DNA from: Clostridium saccharobutylicum DSM 13864
GTDB taxonomy: Bacteria > Bacillota > Clostridia > Clostridiales > Clostridiaceae
Direction of reading: 5' to 3'
NCBI RefSeq assembly: GCF_000473995.1
Contig: NC_022571.1
Span: 2,449,416-2,513,415, forward strand
Length of the DNA: 64,000 bases
Part shown: positions 51,876 through 60,823 of the stretch, in pieces
Layout of the letters: every line of letters starts with the position of its first letter
Numbering within the stretch: position 1 is the stretch's first letter
Translations under genes and position numbers: made by a program
The notes under the pieces: model-generated
Told to the model about the DNA's origin: nothing
Databases searched by the model: none
The model's input: the letters and a program-made list of their open reading frames with translations, nothing else

Positions 51876-54725
51876 ATGAAGGGTAGAGAGAATTGCACAA
51901 ATGATGTGTATTTCAATAACTGTATAAAACTGATTCATAATATTTTTCAGAAATTTTTAGATGTGGATAGTATCAATTATAAAATTGAATTAGAAAAAAC
52001 ATTGGAGGAAATTGGATTTTGCTTTAATTTAGATAGAATTTTTATTTATTATTTTTCTAAGGATCCTACTTTTATGCAAATGGAATGCCAATGGAATAGG
52101 AAAGAGGTAAATCCCAAAAGAAAAATACAGGAGGAAGAGGCAGTTTATACTCTTCCTTGGTTAATCCGCGAGATTAAGAATAATGATTTTGTTGCAATAA
52201 ATAATACAGAGGAACTTCCAAATGAAGCAATATTTGAATCTGAGACGTTTAGAAAAGAGGGTATAAAAGCGTTACTTATACTTCCGTTGAAAAATAAAAA
52301 CAAATTAATTGGTTTTGTAGGCTATGAAAGTTTGTCAAAGCCTATAACATGGGAAGAACACTTAATCAAAATATTAACTGATATTTCAAGGGCTTTTTCA
52401 TATGCAAGGATAAGGATTACAAATGAGAAAACATATAAAGCCATAATTGATGGACAAGCAATTTTACTAAATAATTCAAAATCTCAAATTTGGGCGTTAA
52501 GCAATATTACTTCTTATGCAACTGTTAATGAGGCTCATGCAAAATTTTTTGGCAAGAAGAAAGATGATTTAGAGTATCAGGATTTGTATGATATATTTGA
52601 TATAGATACAGCAAATAAACTTGCTGAAATTAATTGGGATTTATTTCAAAATAATGAACCATCAGAAAAAGAACTTGAAATCAAGAATTGGAAAGGTGAG
52701 AATAGGCTGCTTAAAATAAAAAGTAAGCCTCAGAGAGATGAAGTAGGTAATATAAAATATCTTATCTGTACTGCTGAGGATATTACAGAACAGAGATTGT
52801 CAGAAATTGAGTTATATAAGGCAAAAGAACAGGCAGAATCAGCAAATATTGCTAAGAGTCAATTTCTCGCAAATATGTCTCACGAAATAAGAACACCAAT
52901 GAATGGAATATTTGGATTTCTTGAGCTATTGCAATCAACTAATTTATCATTGGAACAAAAAGAATTTATATGTGAAGCAAAATCTGCTTCAGAGATATTA
53001 TTACATATTATTAATGATATATTAGACTTTTCGAAAATTGAAGCAAAAAAGTTAACTATGGAAAAGATTGAATTCAATTTAAGATCTATCATTGAAAATT
53101 CAGTTTCACTTTTCGCTCCAAAAGCAACGGAAAAAGGAATAGAACTTCATTCAATGATTGTCTCAGATGTTCCTGAAGAAGTAATTGGTGATCCATCAAG
53201 GCTTAGACAAATATTAAATAACCTAATAAGCAATGCAGTTAAGTTTACTGAAAATGGTGAGATTTTGGTCACGGTTGATTATTTAGAGGAGGAAAACGAA
53301 ATTGGATTGCTTAATTTTGAAGTAAAGGATACTGGAATTGGAATTCGCAAGGAAGAAATTACCAATCTTTTTCAATCTTTTACTCAAGCAGATGCTTCTA
53401 CAACAAGAAAGTACGGAGGAACAGGTCTTGGACTTGCAATTTCTAGTGAACTAGTAAAAATGATGGGTGGAGAAATTTCTGTTAAAAGCACTCTAGGTGA
53501 AGGTTCAATATTTAAATTTAATGTTAGACTAAAAATAGCTAAAAGAGCTTCTGAACAAAAAAATATGTTTGAAATGTTTGATGATATAAATATTTTAATT
53601 GTCGATGATAACTATAATAATAGAAAAATTGTTAGTTCGTATCTTCAAGGAACTGGTTTGAATATATTTGAAGCTGAAGATTCTACTAGTGCACTTACTA
53701 CAATTCTCTCAAATGTAAATACAAAAAACAAAATAAGTGTTGCTATCATAGATTATCAAATGCCTGATATGAATGGTTATCAACTTGTAGCTACTTTAAA
53801 AACAATACCTTTTGTAAATGATATTAAGTTAGTACTTTTAAATCGTGCAATGCAAAGAGAAAATGGTAAGGATGTAAAAGAACATGGTTTTTCATCGTAT
53901 TTAACTAAACCTGTTAAAAGAGATGATTTACTTAACTGTATTGCCACAGTATTAGGATTAAAAAAAGAAGAGAAACAAGAACAAGAAGTTACAACAAAAA
54001 ATATAGTTAAAGAAGTTAAGGAACTATCAAAGCCTAGAATTTTATTGGTAGAAGACAATCAAGTAAATCGAAAAATCGTTATAAGTATGCTTAAATCTCA
54101 TAATATGACTTGTGATGTAGCATTAAATGGTAGTCAGGCATTAAAGGCAATATCAGAAAAGGATTATGATATTGTATTTATGGATTGTCAGATGCCAATA
54201 ATGGATGGGTATGAAAGCACAGCTAAGATAAGGCGTATGGAAGGAGACAAAAAGCATACTACAATTATTGCAATGACTGCTAATGCAATGCAAGGGGATA
54301 GACAAAAGTGTATTGATGCTGGTATGGATGATTATATTAGTAAACCTGTTAATTTTGAGATAATGTTTAATATGATAGAAACAAATACTAAAGTACGAAA
54401 AGTTGCAACCGAGTATAATAATATAATACATAATTATATTGATAACTTTGTTAAAATTACAGGACTTGAAAAAGAAGATGCAATTGAAATATTTGAGGAA
54501 TACATAAAATGTCTACCAGATTTATTATCAGGTATTAATGATGCTATTCAGAACAGTGATTTTAAAAAATTGGAAGGATTAGCGCATGAATTAAAAGGTT
54601 CAACCGGAACTTTAAGAATGGATTCTATTCATCAATTAGCAGTTAATCTCGAACAAAAAGCTATAAAACAAGAAATGAATGAATGTGCTAGACTTTTTAT
54701 TCAAATAAGAGACTTGTTTTGTTAA
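51876..54725 (+). CDS. cytoplasmic hybrid histidine kinase: GAF, PAS, kinase, two receivers, HPt
   Basis: 949 residues from ATG 51876 (RBS TTGGGGAGTGACTTT). No membrane segment. Order: GAF-like (about 20-175), PAS (about 190-305, ending AEDITEQRLSE), H-box ANMSHEIRTPMN, N-box LNNLISNAVKFTE, G1 DTGIGIRKEE and G2 GGTGLGLAIS. The first receiver has its Asp in AIIDYQMPDM, the second in IVFMDCQMPI with Lys in DYISKPV. A C-terminal HPt has the phospho-His in AHELKGSTGTL. This is a BarA/RcsC-like complete phosphorelay. The HPt could pass phosphate to the single receiver protein encoded 35 bases downstream. Confidence 0.92.
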   Translation: MKGRENCTNDVYFNNCIKLIHNIFQKFLDVDSINYKIELEKTLEEIGFCFNLDRIFIYYFSKDPTFMQMECQWNRKEVNPKRKIQEEEAVYTLPWLIREIKNNDFVAINNTEELPNEAIFESETFRKEGIKALLILPLKNKNKLIGFVGYESLSKPITWEEHLIKILTDISRAFSYARIRITNEKTYKAIIDGQAILLNNSKSQIWALSNITSYATVNEAHAKFFGKKKDDLEYQDLYDIFDIDTANKLAEINWDLFQNNEPSEKELEIKNWKGENRLLKIKSKPQRDEVGNIKYLICTAEDITEQRLSEIELYKAKEQAESANIAKSQFLANMSHEIRTPMNGIFGFLELLQSTNLSLEQKEFICEAKSASEILLHIINDILDFSKIEAKKLTMEKIEFNLRSIIENSVSLFAPKATEKGIELHSMIVSDVPEEVIGDPSRLRQILNNLISNAVKFTENGEILVTVDYLEEENEIGLLNFEVKDTGIGIRKEEITNLFQSFTQADASTTRKYGGTGLGLAISSELVKMMGGEISVKSTLGEGSIFKFNVRLKIAKRASEQKNMFEMFDDINILIVDDNYNNRKIVSSYLQGTGLNIFEAEDSTSALTTILSNVNTKNKISVAIIDYQMPDMNGYQLVATLKTIPFVNDIKLVLLNRAMQRENGKDVKEHGFSSYLTKPVKRDDLLNCIATVLGLKKEEKQEQEVTTKNIVKEVKELSKPRILLVEDNQVNRKIVISMLKSHNMTCDVALNGSQALKAISEKDYDIVFMDCQMPIMDGYESTAKIRRMEGDKKHTTIIAMTANAMQGDRQKCIDAGMDDYISKPVNFEIMFNMIETNTKVRKVATEYNNIIHNYIDNFVKITGLEKEDAIEIFEEYIKCLPDLLSGINDAIQNSDFKKLEGLAHELKGSTGTLRMDSIHQLAVNLEQKAIKQEMNECARLFIQIRDLFC

Positions 54726-54760
54726 GTTCTTAAAAATTGTAGGTAAAAGGAGTTTTTGAC

Positions 54761-55123
54761 ATGAAAAAGGTATTAATAGTGGATGATTCATCGTATATGC
54801 GTATGTTTGTAAAAAAGATTATTAAAAAAGGTGGCTCATATTCAACTTTTGAAGCATCAGGGAAAGAAGAAGCAATAGAGATTTATAAGACTGAAAATCC
54901 AGATATTGTGATTTTGGATTTGAATATGTCTGAGTTTAGAAAAGATGGTATTGATGTATTAACTGAAATAATGAATATTAATTCTGAAGCAGTTGTGATT
55001 ATAATATCAGCAGTAGGATATGAAGAAGTAAAAGATGAATGTATAGCCCTTGGTGCTAAGAGTTATATTAGGAAACCATTTGATACACAGGTTTTATTAA
55101 ATACATTGGAACAATACAAATAA
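54761..55123 (+). CDS. single-domain CheY-like response regulator
   Basis: 120 residues, receiver only: acidic pocket IVDDS, phospho-acceptor Asp in IVILDLNMSEF, Ser/Thr switch in IIISAVG and Lys in SYIRKPF. No output domain, so it acts by protein contact. ATG 54761 follows AAAAGGAGTTTTTGAC. It is the last gene of the HD-GYP/hybrid kinase operon, and the likely phosphate acceptor from the HPt. A large hairpin follows at 55181. Confidence 0.92.
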   Translation: MKKVLIVDDSSYMRMFVKKIIKKGGSYSTFEASGKEEAIEIYKTENPDIVILDLNMSEFRKDGIDVLTEIMNINSEAVVIIISAVGYEEVKDECIALGAKSYIRKPFDTQVLLNTLEQYK

Positions 55124-55180
55124 TATTGTATAAATTCTTTAGTTCGAATTATAAATTTAAGAAATAGCACAATGAAAATA

Positions 55181-55305
55181 AATAACAAGTCTAAAGTTGA
55201 TGCTTTTCATCATTTAACATAATCAAATTTACGTAATAAGCTTGGTATTGCAGAAATTTGATTATGTAAAATGATGAAAATAAGTTAACAAATGAACTTG
55301 TTATT
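55181..55305. repeat. nested palindrome with a 27-bp inner stem
   Basis: Outer arms AATAACAAGT (55181-55190) and ACTTGTTATT (55296-55305) followed by T7 resemble a terminator. Inside lies a 27-bp inverted repeat with a single mismatch (55204-55230 with 55254-55280). A related outer stem (AATAACAAG) occurs at 59787-59830 without the large inner palindrome. It probably still terminates the phosphorelay operon. Confidence 0.7.
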
Positions 55306-55318
55306 TTTTTCATGTATC

Positions 55319-55371
55319 TAAATACACTAAAAAAGCTGAAGTTCTCGTGTATTTAAAAAACTCAGCTTTTT
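55319..55371. ncRNA. interleaved stems (possible pseudoknot or terminator switch)
   Basis: TAAATACAC (55319-55327) pairs with GTGTATTTA (55347-55355), and AAAAAGCTGA (55330-55339) pairs with TCAGCTTTTT (55362-55371). The arms alternate, so the stems form a pseudoknot or exclude one another. The second stem ends in T and could be a terminator. It lies between the phosphorelay operon and the lysozyme gene. The 310 bases after it hold no gene. Confidence 0.45.
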
Positions 55372-55686
55372 ACATGGTGCGCTGCAAGCTGTTTTTCATC
55401 TTTATTAGAAAGAAATTTAATATTTTGAAAGTGAAATTTTTGTAATTGTAATATTGTTGTTCATAATAGGCCTATGGTTTAGAGAAAATTAAATGAATTT
55501 TTAAGATTATGTAGATAGAAATTTTAATATTACCAGTGTATAATATTAAATGGTATTGTTTTTAAAGAAAAGAAGGTGATCCAAATATTGATAAAAAATA
55601 ATACAAATATATACGTCCTATAATGGATTATAAGTGCAAAACTAATTCGCTAAGTATAAGAAAGTATAACAAGGAGAATGATAATT

Positions 55687-57156
55687 GTGAATATTAAAAA
55701 GAATATTATTGGTTTTATTTTAGTTTTTGCGGTATTATTTAGTTTAATGCCAGAATTAAATGTACAAGCAGCAACAACTGATTTAAAAATATATGCAACA
55801 CCATCATCAGGTTCAATTGCAAAAGTAGCAACGTCTGAAAATAAGTCTGATGCACTTAACATAACAGATTCTACTGTAAATAATAATAGTGAAGTGGACA
55901 AGCCTAATATAACGTCAACAATTGGCTGGAAAAATGAAAATGGAGATTGGTATTATTATAAATCAGATAATACTAAAGCAACAGGTTGGATTAAGCCAGA
56001 TAAGAATTGGTATTATTTAGGATATGATGGAAAAATGAAAACTGGCTGGATTAATCCTAATGGTACTTGGTATTACTTGGATTATTCTGGAGCTATGGCA
56101 AAGGGCTGGAAAGAATTAAACAACTCTAAATACTTTCTTCAAGATGATGGAAGCATGGTAACTGGCTTAAAAGAAATAAACGGCAAGAAATATATGTTTA
56201 AGAGCAGTGGTGCTATGGCAACAGGTTGGGCATTGTTAAATAATCAGTGGTATTACTTGAATGTTGATGGATCTATGGTAACTGGTTGGGTTAAAGATAA
56301 TAATAAATCTTATTATCTAAATAATTCAGGAGCTATGACAATAGGTTGGATTAAAATTGATGAATCATGGTATGACTTTAAAGACGATGGAAGTATGGCA
56401 ACAGGTTGGGTTACATATAATGGAGAATCATATTATTTAGATACAGCTACAGGAAAAATGCTTGTTAATACTACAATAGATGGTTATACATTGGGTGACG
56501 ATGGAAAAAGTACAAAAAAGGTAGATTTAAGTGCAAACTTTGAAACTAAATTTGTGCCAGTTAAAGAAAATACTTTATATAAGGGAATTGATATTAGTAA
56601 TTGGGATGGAAATGTAAATTTCTCAAGCGTTAAAGCTGATGGAGTACAATTAGTATATATGAAAGCTACACAAGGTTCAACATTTAGAGATCAGTATTTA
56701 GATACTTATTATACTAATGCAAAAAGTGTTGGTTTAAAAGTTGGATTCTATCATTATTTAGATGGGTCAAGCTCTCCAGAATCACAAGCTGAGAACTTTT
56801 ATAATAGTATAAAGGATAAGCAAAGTGATTTAAAACCAGCACTTGATGTAGAATCAAGTGGATTTAATGTTATGGATTATACTTTAAGATTCATAAATAA
56901 GTTTAAAAGTTTAAGTAATATGGATGTATGTATATATACATATAGTAGCTTTATTAATAGTAATCTTGATAGTAGATTATCCGGATATACTTTATGGGAA
57001 GCTAACTATAACAATAATCCACTTAATAACTTACCATCAAATAATGTATGGTCTTCAGGTTCAAGAGTAGGTCATCAATATTCTGATAAAGGAAGTGTTA
57101 GTGGAATAGATAGCGATGTAGATTTAGATGAATTTACACAAGGTATTTTAAGATAA
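55687..57156 (+). CDS. secreted GH25 lysozyme with wall-binding repeats
   Basis: A peptidoglycan muramidase of 489 residues. GTG 55687 is ten bases after AAGGAG; in-frame ATG 55678 is only one base away and so is unlikely. A signal peptide (IIGFILVFAVLFSLMP, cleavage near VQAA) is followed by eight or nine choline/glucan-type repeats of about 20 residues (WYYLDYSGAMAKGW and similar). A GH25 domain occupies about residues 290-489: GIDISNWDGNVNF with the catalytic Asp, YMKATQGSTF, GFYHYLDGSSSPESQAENF, the acid ALDVES, and VGHQYSDKGSVSGIDSDVDL. The repeats match those of the broken protein at 22715. It may act as an autolysin or remodelling enzyme. Confidence 0.92.
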   Translation: MNIKKNIIGFILVFAVLFSLMPELNVQAATTDLKIYATPSSGSIAKVATSENKSDALNITDSTVNNNSEVDKPNITSTIGWKNENGDWYYYKSDNTKATGWIKPDKNWYYLGYDGKMKTGWINPNGTWYYLDYSGAMAKGWKELNNSKYFLQDDGSMVTGLKEINGKKYMFKSSGAMATGWALLNNQWYYLNVDGSMVTGWVKDNNKSYYLNNSGAMTIGWIKIDESWYDFKDDGSMATGWVTYNGESYYLDTATGKMLVNTTIDGYTLGDDGKSTKKVDLSANFETKFVPVKENTLYKGIDISNWDGNVNFSSVKADGVQLVYMKATQGSTFRDQYLDTYYTNAKSVGLKVGFYHYLDGSSSPESQAENFYNSIKDKQSDLKPALDVESSGFNVMDYTLRFINKFKSLSNMDVCIYTYSSFINSNLDSRLSGYTLWEANYNNNPLNNLPSNNVWSSGSRVGHQYSDKGSVSGIDSDVDLDEFTQGILR

Positions 57157-57215
57157 CATCTTATTATGCATGCAAGGATAAAACATTGATATTATTTAAA
57201 AAATAATTAGGTTCT

Positions 57216-57246
57216 AAAAAGCTATCCTCAAAAGGGATAGCTTTTT
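57216..57246 (+). terminator. terminator after the lysozyme gene
   Basis: A perfect 12-bp stem (57216-57227 with 57235-57246) with a T run. Confidence 0.92.
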
Positions 57247-57386
57247 TATGTATCATTCATGAAAATGTATTTATATAATCAATAAGACATGTTATAATAT
57301 TAGTTTCGTATGAAAAAATAGAATTAAAAGTTATCTGCTTTTGTTCATTAAGATTTATTAAACACCGGAAGAGAGAGGAAATAAAA

Positions 57387-58178
57387 ATGAGATTAGATAA
57401 ATTTTTAGCAATATCCTCAATTGGGAGGAGGAAAGATGTTAGGAGTTATATAAAAGAAGGTATGGTTAAGGTAAATGGAAGTTTGATAACAGAACCTGCA
57501 ATTGAAATTGATGAAAATTCTGATGTTATTGAATATCTTAATAAAGTGGTAACTTATATTGGAAAAGTGTATTATATGTTTAATAAACCTGCTGGCTGTG
57601 TTACTGCAAGAAGAGATGACGTTAATAAAACAGTATTTGATTATTTTAATGATGTTAATATGGAAGGAATATTTCATGTTGGAAGATTGGATAAGGATAC
57701 AGAAGGATTACTTTTATTAACAAATGATGGTGAATTTGAACATAAACTAATGTATCCAGAAAAGCATGTTGAAAAAACGTACTATTTTTGGGCTTTAGGT
57801 TCTTTACATGAAGATGATATTAAAAAATTAAAGGAAGGACTTTACATTCAAAAAGGTGAAATACGTACAAGACCTGCAAAAATTCAAGTTCAAAATTGTG
57901 GAACGTACAAAGAGTATAAACATGAAATGAATATTAATAATTTATATAATATAGATTCAAATTATTATAATCAGCCTGTTGTTTCTGGGTATCTTACTAT
58001 TTCAGAGGGGCGTAAGCATCAAGTAAAACGTATGTTAAAAGCAGTAGGTTGTTATGTTGTATATTTGAAGAGGGTTTCTATTGGTGAATTAAAATTAGAT
58101 GAATCATTAGATAAAGGTCAGTATAGAGTTTTAAATGAAGATGAGATTCAAAGTTTGATTGGAAATTTGAAAAAATGA
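57387..58178 (+). CDS. RsuA/RluF family rRNA pseudouridine synthase
   Basis: 263 residues. An N-terminal S4 RNA-binding domain (MRLDKFLAISSIGRRKDVRS to about residue 55) is followed by the synthase domain with the catalytic loop GRLDKDTEGLLLLTNDG (Asp 102) and YYMFNKPAGCVTARRD. Near 175-200 there is an insertion (YKHEMNINNLYNIDSNYY) before the late motif SEGRKHQVKRML. ATG 57387 follows AAGAGAGAGGAAATAAAA. Family members modify 16S U516 (RsuA) or 23S U2604 (RluF); the sequence alone does not decide. Monocistronic. Confidence 0.9.
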   Translation: MRLDKFLAISSIGRRKDVRSYIKEGMVKVNGSLITEPAIEIDENSDVIEYLNKVVTYIGKVYYMFNKPAGCVTARRDDVNKTVFDYFNDVNMEGIFHVGRLDKDTEGLLLLTNDGEFEHKLMYPEKHVEKTYYFWALGSLHEDDIKKLKEGLYIQKGEIRTRPAKIQVQNCGTYKEYKHEMNINNLYNIDSNYYNQPVVSGYLTISEGRKHQVKRMLKAVGCYVVYLKRVSIGELKLDESLDKGQYRVLNEDEIQSLIGNLKK

Positions 58179-58205
58179 AAATGAATTGAAAAATAACACC
58201 TAATG

Positions 58206-58240
58206 AAGTGAGATTTTCTTTGAATTAGAAAATTTCACTT
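58206..58240 (+). terminator. terminator after the pseudouridine synthase gene
   Basis: A 14-bp stem with one wobble pair (58206-58219 with 58227-58240) and a TTTT tail. Confidence 0.85.
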
Positions 58241-58821
58241 TTAGTTATTATGGATAAAAAATTTAATGGGATAGTTGTGTCCATAGTTAATTACAGAAGG
58301 TTAGTTTTGGATTAGAATAACTAAATTAATATGGTATGCTTTATGAAATTTGTATAAGTATGTTAAATCGTGATTTACATCACGGTTTTATAAAAAAAAG
58401 AATGATATTGTATTTTATGGAGTCATAATATTAATAATCTAGAATTGAGTGGAATAGAAATAAACCTGCATATTGCTGTTAGCTTTTTGTAGGATTTTTT
58501 GCTTGTAGTATCATTTACTAATTGAATCACATGTGCTTTATGTAACTTTTTGAGAATATATGACTCTAACAAATTAGTTTCCTAGTTATTAGACAAATTT
58601 ATTAAATTATATATAGTGTATTTATAATATTAATTTTAAATTTCATTTTGTTCTAATTTTTATAATTCAAGAAGGTCATTAAGCATGGATAATATAATGA
58701 ATCGATGTTATAGTTTTGCAATTTATAGTTAACGTAAAATTGCAATTATATTTGTCTGAAGTAATTAGCCATTAATTAAAACATATATGAATTGTTTTCT
58801 AGAGAAAGGATTGAATGACAA
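58241..58821. other. long leader before the siroheme reductase gene
   Basis: About 580 non-coding bases. It holds the CRP/FNR-like palindrome at 58368-58385 and otherwise only AT-rich DNA. No ORF or known riboswitch is recognised. Confidence 0.4.
58368..58385. promoter_or_regulatory. CRP/FNR-type palindrome
   Basis: GTGATTTACATCAC (58370-58383), flanked by C and G, has GTGA-N6-TCAC symmetry, the shape of CRP/FNR-family sites. It also forms a short hairpin. It lies about 440 bases before the reductase start, so its target is uncertain. Confidence 0.4.
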
Positions 58822-59679
58822 TTGAATAAGGAAGAACTTAGATTATTAAAATTAGAAGGTTATATGCGACAAGAAGATAAAGAACATTTTTCACTTCGAG
58901 TAATGACGACAGCTGGAAATTTAACCTCTGATCAGGTACGTTGTTTGTCTGATATAGCTGATATGTATGGAAAGGGATATATGGGATTTACTACTAGACA
59001 ATGTATAGAAATTCCTTGGATAAAAGAAGAATTAATTCCACAAGTAAAGAGAAAAATTGCAGAAGCAGGTCTTAAAACAGGTGGTACAGGATTTACAGTT
59101 GTAGGTGTTGCTGGTTGTAAAGGTTCAATTTGCAAATATGGATTAATAGATTCGCAAGAAATTGCTAGAAAGTTAGATGAAAAGTTTTTAGGAATGGAGT
59201 TACCAGGCAAATTTAAAATCGGAATAACTGCATGTCCCAATAATTGCGTAAAAGCACCAATAAGCGATTTAGGATTTATGGCTCAAAATGAACCAAAAGT
59301 AGAAATAGATACTTGTAAGGGATGCAAAATTTGTGAACGTACTTGCAAGGTAAAAGCTATTGAGATTGTAGATAAGAAGGCTGTAATAAATTATGGTAAA
59401 TGCCTTTCATGTGGACAATGCATAAAGAATTGTCCTTTTAAAGCTATGAAGCTTGAAAAAGAAGGCATAGTAATGTATATAGGTGGTAAGTTTGGACGAG
59501 ATATAAGGTTGGGAAATCGCGTTATTAGATATGTGAATGTTGATGAGATAGAATCACTTTCAGAAAAAGTAATAAATTATTACAAAGAAAGTGGTAAAAA
59601 AGGAGAAAGACTGGGAAAAACAATAGATAGATTAGGAATTGATAGCATAAAAAAAGCTTTAGATCTTGAAATTAATTAA
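58822..59679 (+). CDS. small siroheme sulfite/nitrite reductase with ferredoxin insert
   Basis: 285 residues. An N-terminal ferredoxin-like half (GYMRQEDKEHFSLRVMTTAG, GKGYMGFTTRQCIEI) precedes the siroheme/[4Fe-4S] ligands: Cys 99 and Cys 104 (GCKGSICKYG) and Cys 138 and Cys 142 (ACPNNCVKAP). A 2[4Fe-4S] ferredoxin follows (Cys 165-175 and 194-204). The first pair is spaced C-x4-C, one shorter than the common C-x5-C. TTG 58822 lies 11 bases after AAAGGA. It reduces sulfite or nitrite with reduced ferredoxin; which substrate is used cannot be decided. It resembles the single-subunit reductases of anaerobes. No siroheme synthesis genes adjoin. Confidence 0.88.
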   Translation: MNKEELRLLKLEGYMRQEDKEHFSLRVMTTAGNLTSDQVRCLSDIADMYGKGYMGFTTRQCIEIPWIKEELIPQVKRKIAEAGLKTGGTGFTVVGVAGCKGSICKYGLIDSQEIARKLDEKFLGMELPGKFKIGITACPNNCVKAPISDLGFMAQNEPKVEIDTCKGCKICERTCKVKAIEIVDKKAVINYGKCLSCGQCIKNCPFKAMKLEKEGIVMYIGGKFGRDIRLGNRVIRYVNVDEIESLSEKVINYYKESGKKGERLGKTIDRLGIDSIKKALDLEIN

Positions 59680-59773
59680 TATAGATAAAAAACTTTGATT
59701 TTAAGAAAATATACATATAAATATAAGAATATTTTTAAGAATATAAAAATTAAAAACTGTAGAACTTTTTGTA

Positions 59774-59842
59774 AGGTACATAAAAGAAAATAACAAGCCA
59801 AAATGTGATGGAAAATAGACTTGTTATTTTTTGTATGTGCCT
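59774..59842. repeat. nested hairpin related to 55181-55305
   Basis: Outer AGGTACATA (59774-59782) pairs with TATGTGCCT (59834-59842) through one wobble. Inside, AAAATAACAAG (59787-59797) pairs perfectly with CTTGTTATTTT (59820-59830) followed by T. The inner stem shares AATAACAAG with the outer stem at 55181. Confidence 0.65.
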
Positions 59843-59858
59843 AAAATTATAAATGGAG

Positions 59859-59890
59859 GCATTGCACTAAAATTTTATTTAGTGTTGTGC
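59859..59890 (+). terminator. second hairpin with T5 tail
   Basis: GCATTGCACTAAA (59859-59871) pairs with TTTAGTGTTGTGC (59878-59890), with two wobbles and a mismatch, followed by TTTTT. It is a back-up terminator after the reductase gene. Confidence 0.6.
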
Positions 59891-60011
59891 TTTTTCTTAT
59901 ATATAATAATTTGATATTTTTAATTTAATAAGGAAAAGATATTATTAGAATTATTGTAGATTTGTTATTAAAACATATGTAATTTAATTATGAAAGGTAT
60001 CAGAGGAAGGG

Positions 60012-60617
60012 ATGATTTTTATGAATAATAAGAATAGTAACTTAGCAATTGGAATTACAGTGATATTTGAGATAATGTTAACAATTACAACTATTCTGCG
60101 TATTACATTAAGACAAGAGCAAAATCTAGGCCAGATTATTTTGGCAGGTTTGTGTATTACTATTCCTTTTATAATTACTTATGTTACAAATAAAAAGAAA
60201 ATATTTCTACCTTCAAATTTTCAATTAATATCAGTATTGTTTATTATACTTACATTGTACTTTGGTGAAATCAAAAGATTCTATGTTAAGTTTTGGTGGT
60301 GGGACTTGTTTCTTCATGGATTGTTTGGCTGTTATGCTGTTATTATAGCGTTAAATATAATACAAGGAATTATTATAAAAGGGAAAGGAACAACTGAAAA
60401 ACGATTTATTATTTTTACTTTAATATTTGCATTTTGTTTTTCAATTACTTTAGGAACTCTATGGGAAATTTTTGAATTTATAGGAGATTATTTTTTTAAA
60501 ACAGATATGATAAATGGAGGACTTGAAGATACTGCATCAGATCTTATGATAAAAATTTTATTTGCTTTTATAACTTCGATAATATGGTATTTTTATAAGC
60601 TTAATAAGAAAAAATGA
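60012..60617 (+). CDS. YjdF/DUF2238-like membrane protein
   Basis: 201 residues with six predicted membrane helices. The conserved part, WWWDLFLHGLFG with GTLWEIFEFIGDYFF and GGLEDTASDLMIKIL, matches the DUF2238/YjdF pattern of acidic and His residues within membrane helices. The function of the family is unknown. Two starts are possible: ATG 60012, and ATG 60021, which is better spaced from GGAAGGGATG. It is monocistronic and ends at a 16-bp palindrome. Confidence 0.75.
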   Translation: MIFMNNKNSNLAIGITVIFEIMLTITTILRITLRQEQNLGQIILAGLCITIPFIITYVTNKKKIFLPSNFQLISVLFIILTLYFGEIKRFYVKFWWWDLFLHGLFGCYAVIIALNIIQGIIIKGKGTTEKRFIIFTLIFAFCFSITLGTLWEIFEFIGDYFFKTDMINGGLEDTASDLMIKILFAFITSIIWYFYKLNKKK

Positions 60618-60630
60618 CTAGCTTTATGCG

Positions 60631-60676
60631 TAATTACAATATATTAATATCTGTTCAATTTAATATATTGTAATTA
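60631..60676. repeat. 16-bp perfect palindrome sharing the TACAATATATT stem
   Basis: 60631-60646 pairs perfectly with 60661-60676 around a 14-base loop. The stem contains TACAATATATT as in 42441-42455. It has no clear T tail, so its role as a terminator is doubtful. Confidence 0.6.
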
Positions 60677-60823
60677 TATAATGTTTTTAAACTAATGTTT
60701 AAGATTAATAGTAATTATATAAATCGCATTAATTTAATGTATATTTCAATTATTAATATAGAATTTATATTAATTAGATTAAGAAATATATAACACTTCA
60801 ATTATCATCCATTATTTATTTAA

